A DNA stretch of 64,000 nucleotides from 40CM-2-70-7 sp035631315. GTDB taxonomy: Bacteria; Gemmatimonadota; Gemmatimonadetes; Gemmatimonadales; GWC2-71-9. The stretch covers positions 1-64,000 of the forward strand of contig DASQIZ010000116.1 of NCBI GenBank assembly GCA_035631315.1, in the 5' to 3' direction. Position 1 is the stretch's first letter, and each line of letters begins with the position of its first letter. This document shows positions 34,505 to 43,266 of this stretch, in pieces. The notes beneath the pieces were generated by a model that was not told the origin of the DNA, ran no database searches, and worked only from the letters and a program-made list of their open reading frames with translations. The position numbers were made by a program, and so were the translations under genes.

Positions 34505-34521
34505 AGCCGCATCTCGCGCCG
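34492..34521 (+). terminator. Hairpin at the end of the AhpD-like gene
   Basis: CGGCGCG (34492-34498) can pair with CGCGCCG (34515-34521); a nested GCGGC-GTAAA-GCCGC stem (34496-34510) competes with it. It covers the stop codon and has no T-run. Confidence 0.35.
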
Positions 34522-34598
34522 TCATAGGCGATGCCGGGGGTCATCACCCAGGGCGGTGTCGGCGTACTATTCGAGAGCCTACTTCCGGAGCGTCACCG

Positions 34599-35027
34599 AT
34601 GCCCTATCGCCTCTTGCTCGCGTCCGCCGTGCTGTGTCTCTGCACTGCCGCGATCCCGAACCCCCCGCTGACCGACCAGAAAACGGTCGAGACGCTCGAG
34701 AAACAGTGGCTCGCCGGCGAGCACGACCGGTCAGCCCTGGATACGATCCTCGCGGCCGACTTTGTGCACCCCGTCGCGGCCGGGGTTTTCCTCTCCAAAA
34801 CCCAGCACATCAATTGGGCCGTGACCCATCCGGGCCCCAACGACCGGCAGAAGCTGTTCGATCAGCTGCAGGTCCGGGTGTACGGCTCGGCGGCCGTGGT
34901 CACCGGCATGGTGATCTCGACGGATCAGAAAGGCTCGGAGGAGAAGACGGTCTTTACGGACGTGTTCGCGAAGCGGGGCGGACGGTGGCAGGCGGTCAAC
35001 GCGCAGGAGAATCCGGTGGCGCGCTAG
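34599..35027 (+). CDS. Secreted NTF2-like (DUF4440-type) protein
   Basis: A 142-residue protein with a signal peptide (1-18, ending CTAAIP). The mature part is a single NTF2-like cone: KTVETLEKQWLAGEHDRSAL, TILAADFVHPV, VRVYGSAAVVTGMVI, TVFTDVFAKRGGRWQAVNAQ. This matches the nuclear-transport-factor-2 group often annotated DUF4440. Such domains bind or convert small ligands; no catalytic set can be defined here. ATG 34599 has GGAG at 34587-34590. Its 3' end overlaps the convergent kinase gene by 4 bases. Confidence 0.85.
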   Translation: MPYRLLLASAVLCLCTAAIPNPPLTDQKTVETLEKQWLAGEHDRSALDTILAADFVHPVAAGVFLSKTQHINWAVTHPGPNDRQKLFDQLQVRVYGSAAVVTGMVISTDQKGSEEKTVFTDVFAKRGGRWQAVNAQENPVAR

Positions 35028-36937
35028 TCGCTCGTGGGAAGGCGTCCGGCATCCAGCACCCCGCGGACCTTCACGGCCAGCTCGTCCGACGTGAACGGCT
35101 TATGAATGAAGGCGGTGTTCGCGGCGAGCACACCGCGATGGACGACCGCCTCCTCGGTATACCCGGACATGAACAACGACCGCAGCTCGGGTCGCCGGAC
35201 CAGCAGATCGTCGGCCAGCCGCCGGCCGCTTTCCCCGGGCAGCACCACGTCCGTCAGTAAGAGATGAATGGGGCCCGGATGAATCTGCGCGATCCCCGTG
35301 GCCGCATCCGCGGTGGCGGCCTCGAGCACCGTGTACCCGTGCTTCTCGAGCAGACGCCTGGTCATGGACCGCAGCTCCGCCTCGTCTTCCACCAGCAGAA
35401 TGGTTTCGGTTCCGTGCTTCGGTCCTACCGGAACGGATGCCGTCGCGCGCTCCACCGGGGCATCGACCCTCGGCAGGTACACCTTGAATGTGGTCCCCTG
35501 TCCCGGCTCGCTGTAGCATTGCACGGCTCCGCCACTCTGCTTCACGATGCCATACACGGTCGCGAGGCCCAGGCCGGTCCCCTTGCCGGGCTCCTTGGTG
35601 GTGAAAAAGGGCTCGAACATGTGGGACATGGTTTCGGCGGACATCCCGATCCCCGTGTCCGACACCGCGACCAGGACGTAGGCTCCCGGACGGACCGGCA
35701 CGTGCCCCACGGCGTACGACGCGTCGAGGTCGACGTTCTGTGTTTCGATCGTGAGCTTCCCGCCCTCGGGCATCGCGTCACGCGCATTCACCGCAAGATT
35801 CACCACCACTTGCTCCAATTGTCCCGCGTCGCCCCGCACCGCTCCGATGCCGGGCGCGAGGTTCGTCACCACGTCGATGTCCTCGCCGAGCAGGCGCCGC
35901 AGGAGCCGGTCCATTTCCTTCACGAGGTCGTTCGGATCGAGGACCCGCGTCTCGAGCGGTTGTTTCCGGCTGAAGGCGAGGAGCTGCCGCGTCAGACCGG
36001 TGGCCTTGTTGGCCGCGTTGCGGATCTCTTCGAGATCGGGACGTAAGGGGGAGAGCGCCGGCAATCCGTCCAGCAGGAGGCCCGTGTAGCCGAGGATGGC
36101 CGTGAGCACGTTGTTGAAGTCGTGCGCGACGCCTCCGGCGAGACGACCCACCGCTTCCATCTTCTGGGACTGGACGAGCTGCCGCTCAAGGGAGCGCCGG
36201 TCGGTCACATCGCGCGCATTCAGGACCACGCCGCGGACCACCGGATCGTTCAGGAGATAGCGGCCCGTCACTTCAAGCGTGCGGTACGTGTTGTCTTTCC
36301 GGCAGAGGCGCAGCTCAAGCAGGCGCCCGCCCCGTCCGGTCGCCACACCTTCCGCGAAGGTCCGGAGCGCCGTCTCGGCATCCTCCGGGTGCACGAGCTC
36401 GAGAATCGACCGCCCGACGAGCTCCTCGGGCACGAACCCCAGGACCGCGCGGACCGAAGGACTCGCGTACTTGAGGGCGGCGTCGGCGTCGAGGACCGCG
36501 ATGATGTCCTGGGCCTGCTCGATCAGCGCGCGGAAGTACTCTTCGCGCTCCCGCAGCTGCTCCCCCACCCGGCGGCGATCGAGCGCGCTCAAGATGGCCT
36601 GGCCCAGCCGTGCGCGGCGGTCCTTGAGGATGTAGTCGGCGGCTCCCGACTTCATGTACTCCACCGCCGTCTCCTCATCGAGCGACCCGGTCATGAGAAT
36701 GAATGGTGCTGGAAATCCGGCGTCGCGCGTCAGTTGAAGCGCCGCTTCGCCGCTGAACTGGGGGAGCTTGTGGTCGGAGATGATGACGTCGGGGGTGAAC
36801 TCGTGCAGGGCCGTTCGGAAGTCCACGGGCGTCATGACCCGCCGCAGGGTGAATTCGAGCCCCGACCGCCGGAGCTCGGCCTCGGCGAGGGCGGCGTCAT
36901 CGTCGACGTCTTCGACCAGGAGGACGCGGATCGCCAT
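35024..36937 (-). CDS. Hybrid histidine kinase (REC-PAS-HisKA-HATPase-REC)
   Basis: A 637-residue soluble sensor kinase. Domains in order are: receiver (1-120, phosphoacceptor Asp55 in VIISDHKLP), PAS (about 135-250, with AALKYASPSVRAVLGFVPEE), HisKA with KMEAVGRLAGGVAHDFNNVL, HATPase (NLAVNARDAMPEGG, DTGIGMSAE, GTGLGLATVYGIVKQ) and a second receiver (about 515-630, LTDVVLPGESG). There are no membrane segments, so it senses a cytoplasmic signal or is driven through its first receiver. No separate output protein is fused; the NarL-type regulator gene just upstream is a possible partner. A GGGGAACCCC site lies about 50 bases before its start. Confidence 0.93.
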   Translation of the reverse strand: MAIRVLLVEDVDDDAALAEAELRRSGLEFTLRRVMTPVDFRTALHEFTPDVIISDHKLPQFSGEAALQLTRDAGFPAPFILMTGSLDEETAVEYMKSGAADYILKDRRARLGQAILSALDRRRVGEQLREREEYFRALIEQAQDIIAVLDADAALKYASPSVRAVLGFVPEELVGRSILELVHPEDAETALRTFAEGVATGRGGRLLELRLCRKDNTYRTLEVTGRYLLNDPVVRGVVLNARDVTDRRSLERQLVQSQKMEAVGRLAGGVAHDFNNVLTAILGYTGLLLDGLPALSPLRPDLEEIRNAANKATGLTRQLLAFSRKQPLETRVLDPNDLVKEMDRLLRRLLGEDIDVVTNLAPGIGAVRGDAGQLEQVVVNLAVNARDAMPEGGKLTIETQNVDLDASYAVGHVPVRPGAYVLVAVSDTGIGMSAETMSHMFEPFFTTKEPGKGTGLGLATVYGIVKQSGGAVQCYSEPGQGTTFKVYLPRVDAPVERATASVPVGPKHGTETILLVEDEAELRSMTRRLLEKHGYTVLEAATADAATGIAQIHPGPIHLLLTDVVLPGESGRRLADDLLVRRPELRSLFMSGYTEEAVVHRGVLAANTAFIHKPFTSDELAVKVRGVLDAGRLPTSD

Positions 36938-36985
36938 GTGCCCAAACGCTACTGGCCATCAGGCCTTGGCGAAGTCGGGACAAGA

Positions 36986-37005
36986 CCGGGGTTCCCCCCG
37001 GGGGA
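36986..37005 (-). promoter_or_regulatory. GGGAAnCCC-type motif before the hybrid kinase
   Basis: The minus strand reads CCCCGGGGGGAACCCCGG, whose core GGGGAACCCC matches the GGGAA(T/A)CCC motif found at 23829, 23982 and 39293 in the same orientation. It lies between the regulator stop at 37010 and the kinase start at 36937. The match is weaker and G+C-richer than the others. Confidence 0.3.
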
Positions 37006-37009
37006 CTAC

Positions 37010-37675
37010 CTAGGACTCAGGACGTACCAGCCCCACCTGGATGGCATACCGCACCAGACCCGCCACTCCGTGAATGTCGAGCCGCTCCATGAGCTCGGTA
37101 CGGTGTGTTTCGACGGTCTTCAAGGCCACGTTGAGGCGTTGAGCAATTTCCTTATTGGAGTGACCCTCGGCGACCAGCTGGAGGACCTCCCGCTGGCGGG
37201 GGGTGAGCGCGGCAAATGGTCCTCCCCCTTCTGCTGGCCGGGCATCCTGGGTGAACACGGCGACCACGCGCTTGGTCAGGGCTGGACTGAGCCACGTATC
37301 GCCCCGCGCCACCGTGCGCAGCGCCATCTCGAGCTCGCCCCGGTCGGAGTTCTTCAGCAGATAGCCCGTCGCACCGGCGGTCAGCGCCCGCCGCACCGTT
37401 TCATCGTCTCCGTGCATCGAGACGATGATGACCCGCGTCGCCGGACGGTCGTGCGCGATCCGCGCCGCGACGTCGAGACCGTTCAGTCCCGGCATCGAGA
37501 TGTCGATCATGGCGATGTCGGGTTTTTGCTCCCGAACCAGACGCAAGGCCTCGCGCCCGTCGCCGGTCTCCGCAACGACCTCCACACCCGGGAGGTCGTT
37601 CAGCAGCGCCCGCAGGCCCGCCCGCACCAGCGCATGGTCGTCCGCGAGGAGTACGCGCAGGGGCGCCTCAGCCAT
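37010..37675 (-). CDS. NarL/LuxR-family response regulator
   Basis: A 221-residue two-domain regulator. The receiver (1-120) has the acidic pair in ADDHALVRAG, phosphoacceptor Asp58 in IAMIDISMPG and the switch lysine in GYLLKNSDRGEL. The LuxR-type helix-turn-helix (about 150-212) includes LTPRQREVLQLVAEGHSNKE and VALKTVETHRTELMERL. Its start overlaps the end of the kinase gene by 8 bases, so the pair is translationally coupled. It is the best candidate in the window for binding the GGGAATCCC motif, by position only. Confidence 0.95.
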   Translation of the reverse strand: MAEAPLRVLLADDHALVRAGLRALLNDLPGVEVVAETGDGREALRLVREQKPDIAMIDISMPGLNGLDVAARIAHDRPATRVIIVSMHGDDETVRRALTAGATGYLLKNSDRGELEMALRTVARGDTWLSPALTKRVVAVFTQDARPAEGGGPFAALTPRQREVLQLVAEGHSNKEIAQRLNVALKTVETHRTELMERLDIHGVAGLVRYAIQVGLVRPES

Positions 37676-39152
37676 GAGCCGGTCCGCAGGGAACGCGTGC
37701 CCGCACCGTCGTGCCGGCGCCGAGGGTCGACTCGATCTCGAGCGTACCGCCCGCGAGCGCGACCCGCTCCTGCATGCTCGTGAGCCCCTGGCTCATGCCC
37801 TGCGCGGCGCGCCGTCGTGCGGCGGGGACGTCAAAGCCCTGGCCGTCGTCGCGGATCACCAGCGACACCCCACCCTCGACGGGCCGGAGCTCAACATCCA
37901 CGGTATGCGCCTTCGCGTGCCGGATGATGTTCGTGAGCGCCTCCTGCGCGACCCGAAAACAGGTCATTTCGACCGCGACCGGCGGACGCTCCGGAAGCGG
38001 TGTGAGGTCGAGCCGGAATGCCAGGCCCGCACGCGTCGCCTCGCGATCCACGTACCAGCTGAGGGACGCCGCCAGCCCCACCTCGTCGAGCAGGGGTGGG
38101 CGGAGATCCTGCGCGAGGTCGCGCATCCGCGCGAGTGCGCCATCCACCAGGGCGATGCTCTCGGGATCGTCGGGGGCTTTCCGCTGGAGATTGAGCTTGA
38201 GCGCGGTCAGCACCTGTCCAAAATCGTCGTGGAGCTCGCGGGCCACGGCGCGGCGTTCCGCTTCCTGCGCCTCGATGAGCCGGCGGGACAACGACTCCAG
38301 TTGTCGCGCCCGGCGGCCCAGCTCCTCCTCGGCGAGCTTCCGTTCGGTCACGTCCGCGTTGGTGCCGTAGATGCGCAGGGGTTTCCCTGCTTCATCCCGG
38401 ACCACCGTCGCCCGGCCGAAAATCCAGTGGACGCTCCCGTCCGGCCAGATCACGCGGTACTCGATGTCCGGGGATCCCGTCCCCGCGAGAACTTGCTGAC
38501 GACGGGTCATGACCCAATCCCGGTCGTCGGGGTGGAGGACTTCGGCGTAGTCTTCCAGCCGGTCCCCTTTGGTCCGGTCTTCGCCGAAGAAGAGCCGGGA
38601 ATTCGCCGCGGTGTTGATGATCTCGCCGGTGATGAGATCCTGCTCCCATCCGCCGGTCTGGCCGAGGCGCTCCGCGTCGACGAGCAGGCGTTCCGTCTTC
38701 CGGAGTGTCTCCACCGCCCGCAGCCGCTCCGTGACGTCTTCGTTGACGATCACCGCCCCGGTGATCGCGCCCTTGGCATCCCGAATCGGCGCGGCGTAGT
38801 TCTCGATAATCCGATGGTGGCCATCATAGGTCTCGATGTCGATCAGCTCGTCGCGGCTCGTCTCACCCTTCTCAAGTGCCCGATGCGACGCCCACTCCTC
38901 CGGTTCGATGGCCTTTCGGGTATCGTGCCAGACGCCCTTGCTCTTCGCCCAGCGCTCCGTACCGGACACGATGATGCCCTTCCAGATCTCCGTGGAGGCT
39001 GGATTGTGCAGCACGATGTCTCCCGCTCGATTCATCACGACGACACCGACGGGCAGCGTGTCGAGCACCTGACGGACGAGTAGTCGGCTCTCCCGCACTT
39101 CCTCTTCAGGGGTGAGCGGCGCCGGAGTGTTCGGAAAATTCGTTGCGGACAT
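37668..39152 (-). CDS. PAS-containing NarX-type sensor histidine kinase
   Basis: A 494-residue cytoplasmic kinase with two PAS domains (about 25-150 and 165-285; the second is PAS_3-like with PDIEYRVIWPDGSVHW). The dimerisation/phosphoacceptor domain is of the HisKA_3 type: EAERRAVARELHDDFGQVLT. The ATPase part has VAQEALTNIIRHAKA, DDGQGFD and GLTSMQERVALAGG. This type pairs with LuxR-family regulators, and the partner follows with an 8-base overlap. ATG 39152 is chosen over the longer frame because it starts just before the first PAS linker and lies downstream of the motif at 39293-39310. Confidence 0.93.
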   Translation of the reverse strand: MSATNFPNTPAPLTPEEEVRESRLLVRQVLDTLPVGVVVMNRAGDIVLHNPASTEIWKGIIVSGTERWAKSKGVWHDTRKAIEPEEWASHRALEKGETSRDELIDIETYDGHHRIIENYAAPIRDAKGAITGAVIVNEDVTERLRAVETLRKTERLLVDAERLGQTGGWEQDLITGEIINTAANSRLFFGEDRTKGDRLEDYAEVLHPDDRDWVMTRRQQVLAGTGSPDIEYRVIWPDGSVHWIFGRATVVRDEAGKPLRIYGTNADVTERKLAEEELGRRARQLESLSRRLIEAQEAERRAVARELHDDFGQVLTALKLNLQRKAPDDPESIALVDGALARMRDLAQDLRPPLLDEVGLAASLSWYVDREATRAGLAFRLDLTPLPERPPVAVEMTCFRVAQEALTNIIRHAKAHTVDVELRPVEGGVSLVIRDDGQGFDVPAARRRAAQGMSQGLTSMQERVALAGGTLEIESTLGAGTTVRARVPCGPAHG

Positions 39153-39292
39153 GACAGACTCGTTCGACAAGGCCCTAATACGTAACACGCGGTGCCCGAC
39201 AACGCAGCACGGCACCATTTGAACGCGTCGACCGCTTCCGCGTCGTGTTGCATCGACCTTCATTTCCCAAGTCCCTACCACTACAGTGCATA

Positions 39293-39310
39293 TCAGGGTT
39301 TCCCTTAGGC
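39293..39310 (-). promoter_or_regulatory. GGGAAACCC motif upstream of the kinase/regulator pair
   Basis: The minus strand reads CCTAAGGGAAACCCTGATATG. It closely matches copy 1 upstream of the TPR operon, including the TATG that follows. It lies about 140 bases before the kinase start and 90 bases before the divergent lipoprotein gene. Confidence 0.5.
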
Positions 39311-39398
39311 ACAATAAATGCGGCATCCAAAGGACTTGCTGGCCAATACCACCTCCTATAGCGTTGGCGCTACAGATTTTTCGCCTAAGGAACGAACG

Positions 39399-39779
39399 AT
39401 GCCGCCATGCCTCCGGGCGCCCGCGGTGAAGATGAGTGTCTTCGCGGGAGTCATGCTCGGGCTCGCGGCGTGCGGCTTTGGCGACCTGTTCCGCACTGCC
39501 GGTCCTCGCGATGTCACGATCACCTTTGTGGGTGACTCGTCGCTTTTTGTCGGCGACACCGCCGCGTTCACTATCGTCGTCACGGCGAATGGCATGCCGG
39601 TGGCGAATCCCAATCTCACGATCGCATCGTCAGATACGACCATCTTCACCATCAATGCGGCTCGTGACTCGCTGCGTGCCATCGGGAACGGCAATGCCAG
39701 GTTGACGGCCCGCCTGAACGACTCCGCGTTCACGGATTCCCTGCCCACCCTCAGTATCCGCATTCGGGTCCGCGGCTGA
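39399..39779 (+). CDS. Small lipoprotein with Ig-like domain
   Basis: A 126-residue exported lipoprotein. The signal ends VMLGLAAC, placing the lipidated Cys near residue 25. The mature part is a single bacterial Ig-like (Big_2-like) domain: DVTITFVGDSSLFVGDTAAF, ASSDTTIFTIN and LRAIGNGNARLTARL. ATG 39399 is preceded by AAGGA (39387-39391); the earlier in-frame start lacks this. The kinase gene begins 2 bases after its stop, so they are probably one transcript. Confidence 0.75.
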   Translation: MPPCLRAPAVKMSVFAGVMLGLAACGFGDLFRTAGPRDVTITFVGDSSLFVGDTAAFTIVVTANGMPVANPNLTIASSDTTIFTINAARDSLRAIGNGNARLTARLNDSAFTDSLPTLSIRIRVRG

Positions 39780-39781
39780 CC

Positions 39782-41296
39782 ATGAAGTGCTTCCGCTGCG
39801 GCAACGAGCTGGCCGACAGTGCCCGATTCTGCGCGAATTGCGGTGTCCGCCTCTCGGACCCCAACGATGATACGATGCGGGTGCCGCAGCCGCTCGACGG
39901 GGACGATCTGCTCGAGCGCATGCGGGTGCTGTTCGAGGGCGAGTTCGAGATCGACGGCGAGATTGCGCGCGGCGGCATGGGGATTGTCCTCAAGGGCCGG
40001 GAAAAAGACCTGGGACGCCCGGTGGCGCTCAAGATTCTACCCCCCGAGATGGGGCCTTCGACCCGCGCGGTGGAGCGGTTTCGCCGCGAAGCACTCACCA
40101 TCGCGGACCTCGATCACCGCAACATCGTCCCGGTCTACCGCATGGGTCAGACCGGGGGAGTGTTCTACATCGCGATGAAGTTCGTGCAGGGCCGCTCCCT
40201 CGATCGCATCATCACCGACCAGGGTGCCTTCACCATCCCGTTGGCGATTCATGTGCTCCGCCAGGCGACGGCGGGGCTGGCGTACGCACACTTGCAGAAG
40301 GTCGTCCACCGGGATGTGAAGAGTGCGAATCTCCTGGTCGGCACGGATGGCCGGATCATGGTGTCGGATTTCGGCGTGGCCCTTCGCACCACCGACGTCA
40401 CGCTGACCACCGACGGCGCCGTCATCGGGACACCGCCGTACATGAGCCCGGAGCAGTGCAGCGGGTTCCGCGCCTGCCCCCAGAGCGATCAGTACGCCCT
40501 CGGCGTCGTGGCATTCGAGATGCTCGCCGGCACCGTGCCCTTCGCGTCCGAAACCGTCGCCGGCTACATCCAGCACCATCTCCACTCGGCGCCCCCCGAT
40601 CTGCGCGGCGCGCGCGAAGACATTCCCGATGACCTGCGCGCGGTCATCGACCGGATGCTCGCGAAGAAGCCCGAGGACCGCTACGAAAGCACCGACGAGC
40701 TGCTGGCCGCGGTGGAGCGGCTCCCCTTCCCTCCCTCCGATCGCGCGCAGAGCAGTGATCTCTTGCGCAAGCTGGCGCGGGGCGAGGATACGGGCGAATA
40801 CAAGATTCGCACGACCCCGATCAAGATTCTCACGAACGCGCCGACGCAGCCGATGGCCCCGTCGGCACCGCGACGTCGCCCGCTCCGGATCGCCGTCCCC
40901 CTGGTCGGCGCACTGGCGGTGGCCCTCACCCTTCTCTGGGCGCGTGGTACGCCGACCGCCCCCGCTGCCGACACCGCCGCCGTGGTGGTCAAACCCACTC
41001 CCCGGAGGCACTCATCAGCCCCGGCATCCACTCGAACGCGCCCGCCCGACCCCCCGCCGGCGGCACCGGCCACCGGTTTGATCCGCTTGCTCGCCGAACC
41101 CGCAGACGCGCAAATCGACATCGACGGACGGCATTGGACCGGGAGCGCGTTCGACGTCTCGCTGCCGGTCGGCGCACGGCACGTCCAGGTGCACGCACCC
41201 GGGTACACCGCCTGGGACAGCACCGTGACCGTCACCAAGGGCGCCACCACCGTCGTCGGCCGGGTCCGGCTGCACCCGAACAGCACGACGCCGTGA
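39782..41296 (+). CDS. Ser/Thr protein kinase with zinc ribbon and PEGA domain
   Basis: A 504-residue membrane kinase. Residues 3-20 form a zinc ribbon (CFRCGNEL...CANC). The kinase domain (about 55-320) has the glycine loop EIARGGMGIVLKG, Lys84 in VALKIL, the catalytic HRDVKSAN with Asp178, DFG at 196-198 and GTPPYMSPEQ. All residues needed for activity are present. A membrane helix lies near 370-392, followed by a Pro/Arg-rich linker and a periplasmic PEGA domain (about 436-500). PEGA domains are thought to bind envelope components. It overlaps the next gene by 4 bases (GTGA), suggesting that the two downstream envelope proteins are functionally linked. Confidence 0.93.
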   Translation: MKCFRCGNELADSARFCANCGVRLSDPNDDTMRVPQPLDGDDLLERMRVLFEGEFEIDGEIARGGMGIVLKGREKDLGRPVALKILPPEMGPSTRAVERFRREALTIADLDHRNIVPVYRMGQTGGVFYIAMKFVQGRSLDRIITDQGAFTIPLAIHVLRQATAGLAYAHLQKVVHRDVKSANLLVGTDGRIMVSDFGVALRTTDVTLTTDGAVIGTPPYMSPEQCSGFRACPQSDQYALGVVAFEMLAGTVPFASETVAGYIQHHLHSAPPDLRGAREDIPDDLRAVIDRMLAKKPEDRYESTDELLAAVERLPFPPSDRAQSSDLLRKLARGEDTGEYKIRTTPIKILTNAPTQPMAPSAPRRRPLRIAVPLVGALAVALTLLWARGTPTAPAADTAAVVVKPTPRRHSSAPASTRTRPPDPPPAAPATGLIRLLAEPADAQIDIDGRHWTGSAFDVSLPVGARHVQVHAPGYTAWDSTVTVTKGATTVVGRVRLHPNSTTP

Positions 41297-42333
41297 GGAC
41301 CCGCGCCGCCCTCACCGTGCTCGCACTGAGCGGTTTCGCCTCGCGCGGGGCGGCGCAGACCGCCGACACGCTCGCCGCGGCGCGCCAGCTCTATGACGCG
41401 CTGTCCGTCGAGCAGGCGGTGCCGATCCTCCATCGCATCGTCGCCTCCAGCTGGTCGCTCCCGGTGTCGGCGGCCGAGCGGGTAACGGCATATCAATACC
41501 TGGGAGCATCCTTCCAGTTGCTGCATGCGCGGGATTCCGCGCTCGACGCGTTTCGCGCGGCGATCCGGGCGGATCCGTTCGCCGACCTCGATCCGCAACG
41601 GTTCACTCCGACCCAGGTGGGGATTTATCGCGCCGCCCAGGATTCCGAGTTCGCGGTGGGCGTCCGGCCCGTCGACTCCGTGCGCATCGATCCGCGGAAC
41701 GAGCACCTCACACTGCAGGTGCTGTCGACGCACAACGCCACGATACAGGTGTCTCTGGTCACGCCCGATAAGCGGACGGTGTCCCTGTACGCCGGACCGA
41801 ATCGCGGATTACGCCAGGTCGAGTGGGACGTGCTCATGGCCGATGGCTCGTTCGCAGGAGCTGGCCGCTACGAGCTCCGCGTGGCTGGAGCGAGCGCCAT
41901 CGTGAACCGGACCGACTCCGCACGCGTCTACTTCGACGTCAGGCTCGAAGGTCCCGCGTTGACGGATACTCTCGCCTCGCTCGAAGCAGGCGATCAGGTG
42001 CCCGTTCACTACGGCAGCGCCTGGGCGCGGCATGATCTGTTGCGCGCGCTGACGGTGGCCGTCGGGGCCGTCGTGCTGGCGGATGCGCTGCCGAACGACA
42101 AGGTCGACGGCAGCCACGTGCGGGCCCAGGTGGTGGCCGGCGCGGCGATCCTCGCGGCGGCCGGCACACTGTTGTATCGGCATGCCCACCCCGATCTCGG
42201 ACAGGCGGTCGCGGAGAATGCCCGCCGAAACGCCGCGCGTGCCGAGCAGAACGCGGCGATCCGCCAGGAGAATGCGACCCGGCTGAACCAGGCGCGCCTC
42301 ATCATCACGCCGGCCGCTGGAGCGGCGCCGTGA
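41293..42333 (+). CDS. Exported TPR-like protein with membrane segments
   Basis: A 346-residue protein starting at GTG 41293, inside the kinase stop. A signal peptide (about 1-21, GAAQT) is followed by a helical TPR-like region (about 25-95: ARQLYDALSVEQAVPILHRI, AYQYLGASFQLLHARDSALD). A beta-rich domain follows at about 110-230 (LTLQVLSTHNATIQVSLVTP, GRYELRV). Two hydrophobic stretches lie near 255-300, and a Glu/Asn/Ala-rich helix ends the protein (ENARRNAARAEQNAAIRQEN). I do not recognise the full-length family. Its stop overlaps the following GTG start. It is likely a periplasmic or membrane partner of the kinase. Confidence 0.7.
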   Translation: MRTRAALTVLALSGFASRGAAQTADTLAAARQLYDALSVEQAVPILHRIVASSWSLPVSAAERVTAYQYLGASFQLLHARDSALDAFRAAIRADPFADLDPQRFTPTQVGIYRAAQDSEFAVGVRPVDSVRIDPRNEHLTLQVLSTHNATIQVSLVTPDKRTVSLYAGPNRGLRQVEWDVLMADGSFAGAGRYELRVAGASAIVNRTDSARVYFDVRLEGPALTDTLASLEAGDQVPVHYGSAWARHDLLRALTVAVGAVVLADALPNDKVDGSHVRAQVVAGAAILAAAGTLLYRHAHPDLGQAVAENARRNAARAEQNAAIRQENATRLNQARLIITPAAGAAP

Positions 42334-42977
42334 GTCGGGCGCTCCTTTCGCTCGCGTTCGCTACGGGGCTCTTGCGGTCAGCCGCCTCCGCGCAGGGTGG
42401 CGTCTCCGTGTCGCTGCTCATCTCCTCGCAGGAACATCGGGTCGACGCGGGATTCGGGATGGTCAACACGCGGGGATGGGTGCTGGGAGCCATGGTCGGC
42501 GTGGGACTCGCGTCTCACCTGCGCGTTCAGGTCACCGCCACCTCGGGTACCCTGACGACGCCTTCCAACAACACCGACAACGAAGACGTCGCGGACGTGT
42601 CCGCGCTGGTGCAATGGTCCCCGGCCGCCTGGGTCTCATTCAACGGTTTTGGATCAGCGCGCTCCGCGACCACCCCACTCGCGCGCCAACATTGGACCAG
42701 CGCCGGCCTCGGCGCCGATCTCCGGATGCCACTGATCGGCTCGGCCACCGAGGGATTCCTGCGGCTGAACGTGCCGCTGCTGGTCAGCGTCAGCGGGCTC
42801 GCGGCCCCCAGCGTGTCGGTCGAGGGTGGTGCCGGCCTGCGTTACCGGCAGGGCCGCTTCCTGGGCCAACTCACCTACGGCCTCCTACGCTACGACTTTC
42901 CGCCGGCGGCCGGCCGGACCAGGCTCGAAGAGATTTCGACACTCACCATCGGCGCCGGGCTCTTGTTCGGGCGATAG
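42330..42977 (+). CDS. Exported beta-barrel-like hypothetical protein
   Basis: A 215-residue protein with a signal peptide ending in AASAQ (residue 22). The mature part alternates short amphipathic strands (GGVSVSLLISSQEHRVDAGF, LASHLRVQVTATSGTL, WVSFNGFGSARSA, GAGLRYRQGRFLGQLTYGLL) and ends in TIGAGLLFGR. This is the look of a small eight-to-ten-stranded outer-membrane barrel, though no named family is recognised. It is the last gene of the kinase operon, coupled by overlap to the TPR-like gene. Confidence 0.6.
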   Translation: MSRALLSLAFATGLLRSAASAQGGVSVSLLISSQEHRVDAGFGMVNTRGWVLGAMVGVGLASHLRVQVTATSGTLTTPSNNTDNEDVADVSALVQWSPAAWVSFNGFGSARSATTPLARQHWTSAGLGADLRMPLIGSATEGFLRLNVPLLVSVSGLAAPSVSVEGGAGLRYRQGRFLGQLTYGLLRYDFPPAAGRTRLEEISTLTIGAGLLFGR

Positions 42978-43062
42978 TCAGGTGTTTCACGTTGCGGCGT
43001 GCCTTCCCTCCCACCGCATCCCCGGACATACTGAACATCCGGCACACCACGGGATTTGAGGC

Positions 43063-43266
43063 ATGCGCACGGGTCGTCTGATCGCCCTCGCAGCGGTCGT
43101 GAGCATCGATGGGGTCGGAAAAATCCTGGCAGAGGGTGGCCCCTGCCACACCTTTACGGTGAGTCCGTTGACGTCCGAACCCCGGATCGCCCCTGGAGAC
43201 GACATCTGGCGCGGCCCCCTCTACGTAGGGACGCCGGACGGCCGGATGCGGAGCATTCGTCGCTGA
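43063..43266 (+). CDS. Small hypothetical protein, uncertain
   Basis: A possible 67-residue protein with ATG 43063. Third codon positions are moderately G+C-rich. No family is recognised; the N-terminus is mildly hydrophobic (RLIALAAVVSIDGVG). Its stop codon (TGA 43264-43266) overlaps the proposed CTG start of the next gene by 4 bases, as in other couplings here, which is the main argument for its being real. Confidence 0.35.
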   Translation: MRTGRLIALAAVVSIDGVGKILAEGGPCHTFTVSPLTSEPRIAPGDDIWRGPLYVGTPDGRMRSIRR

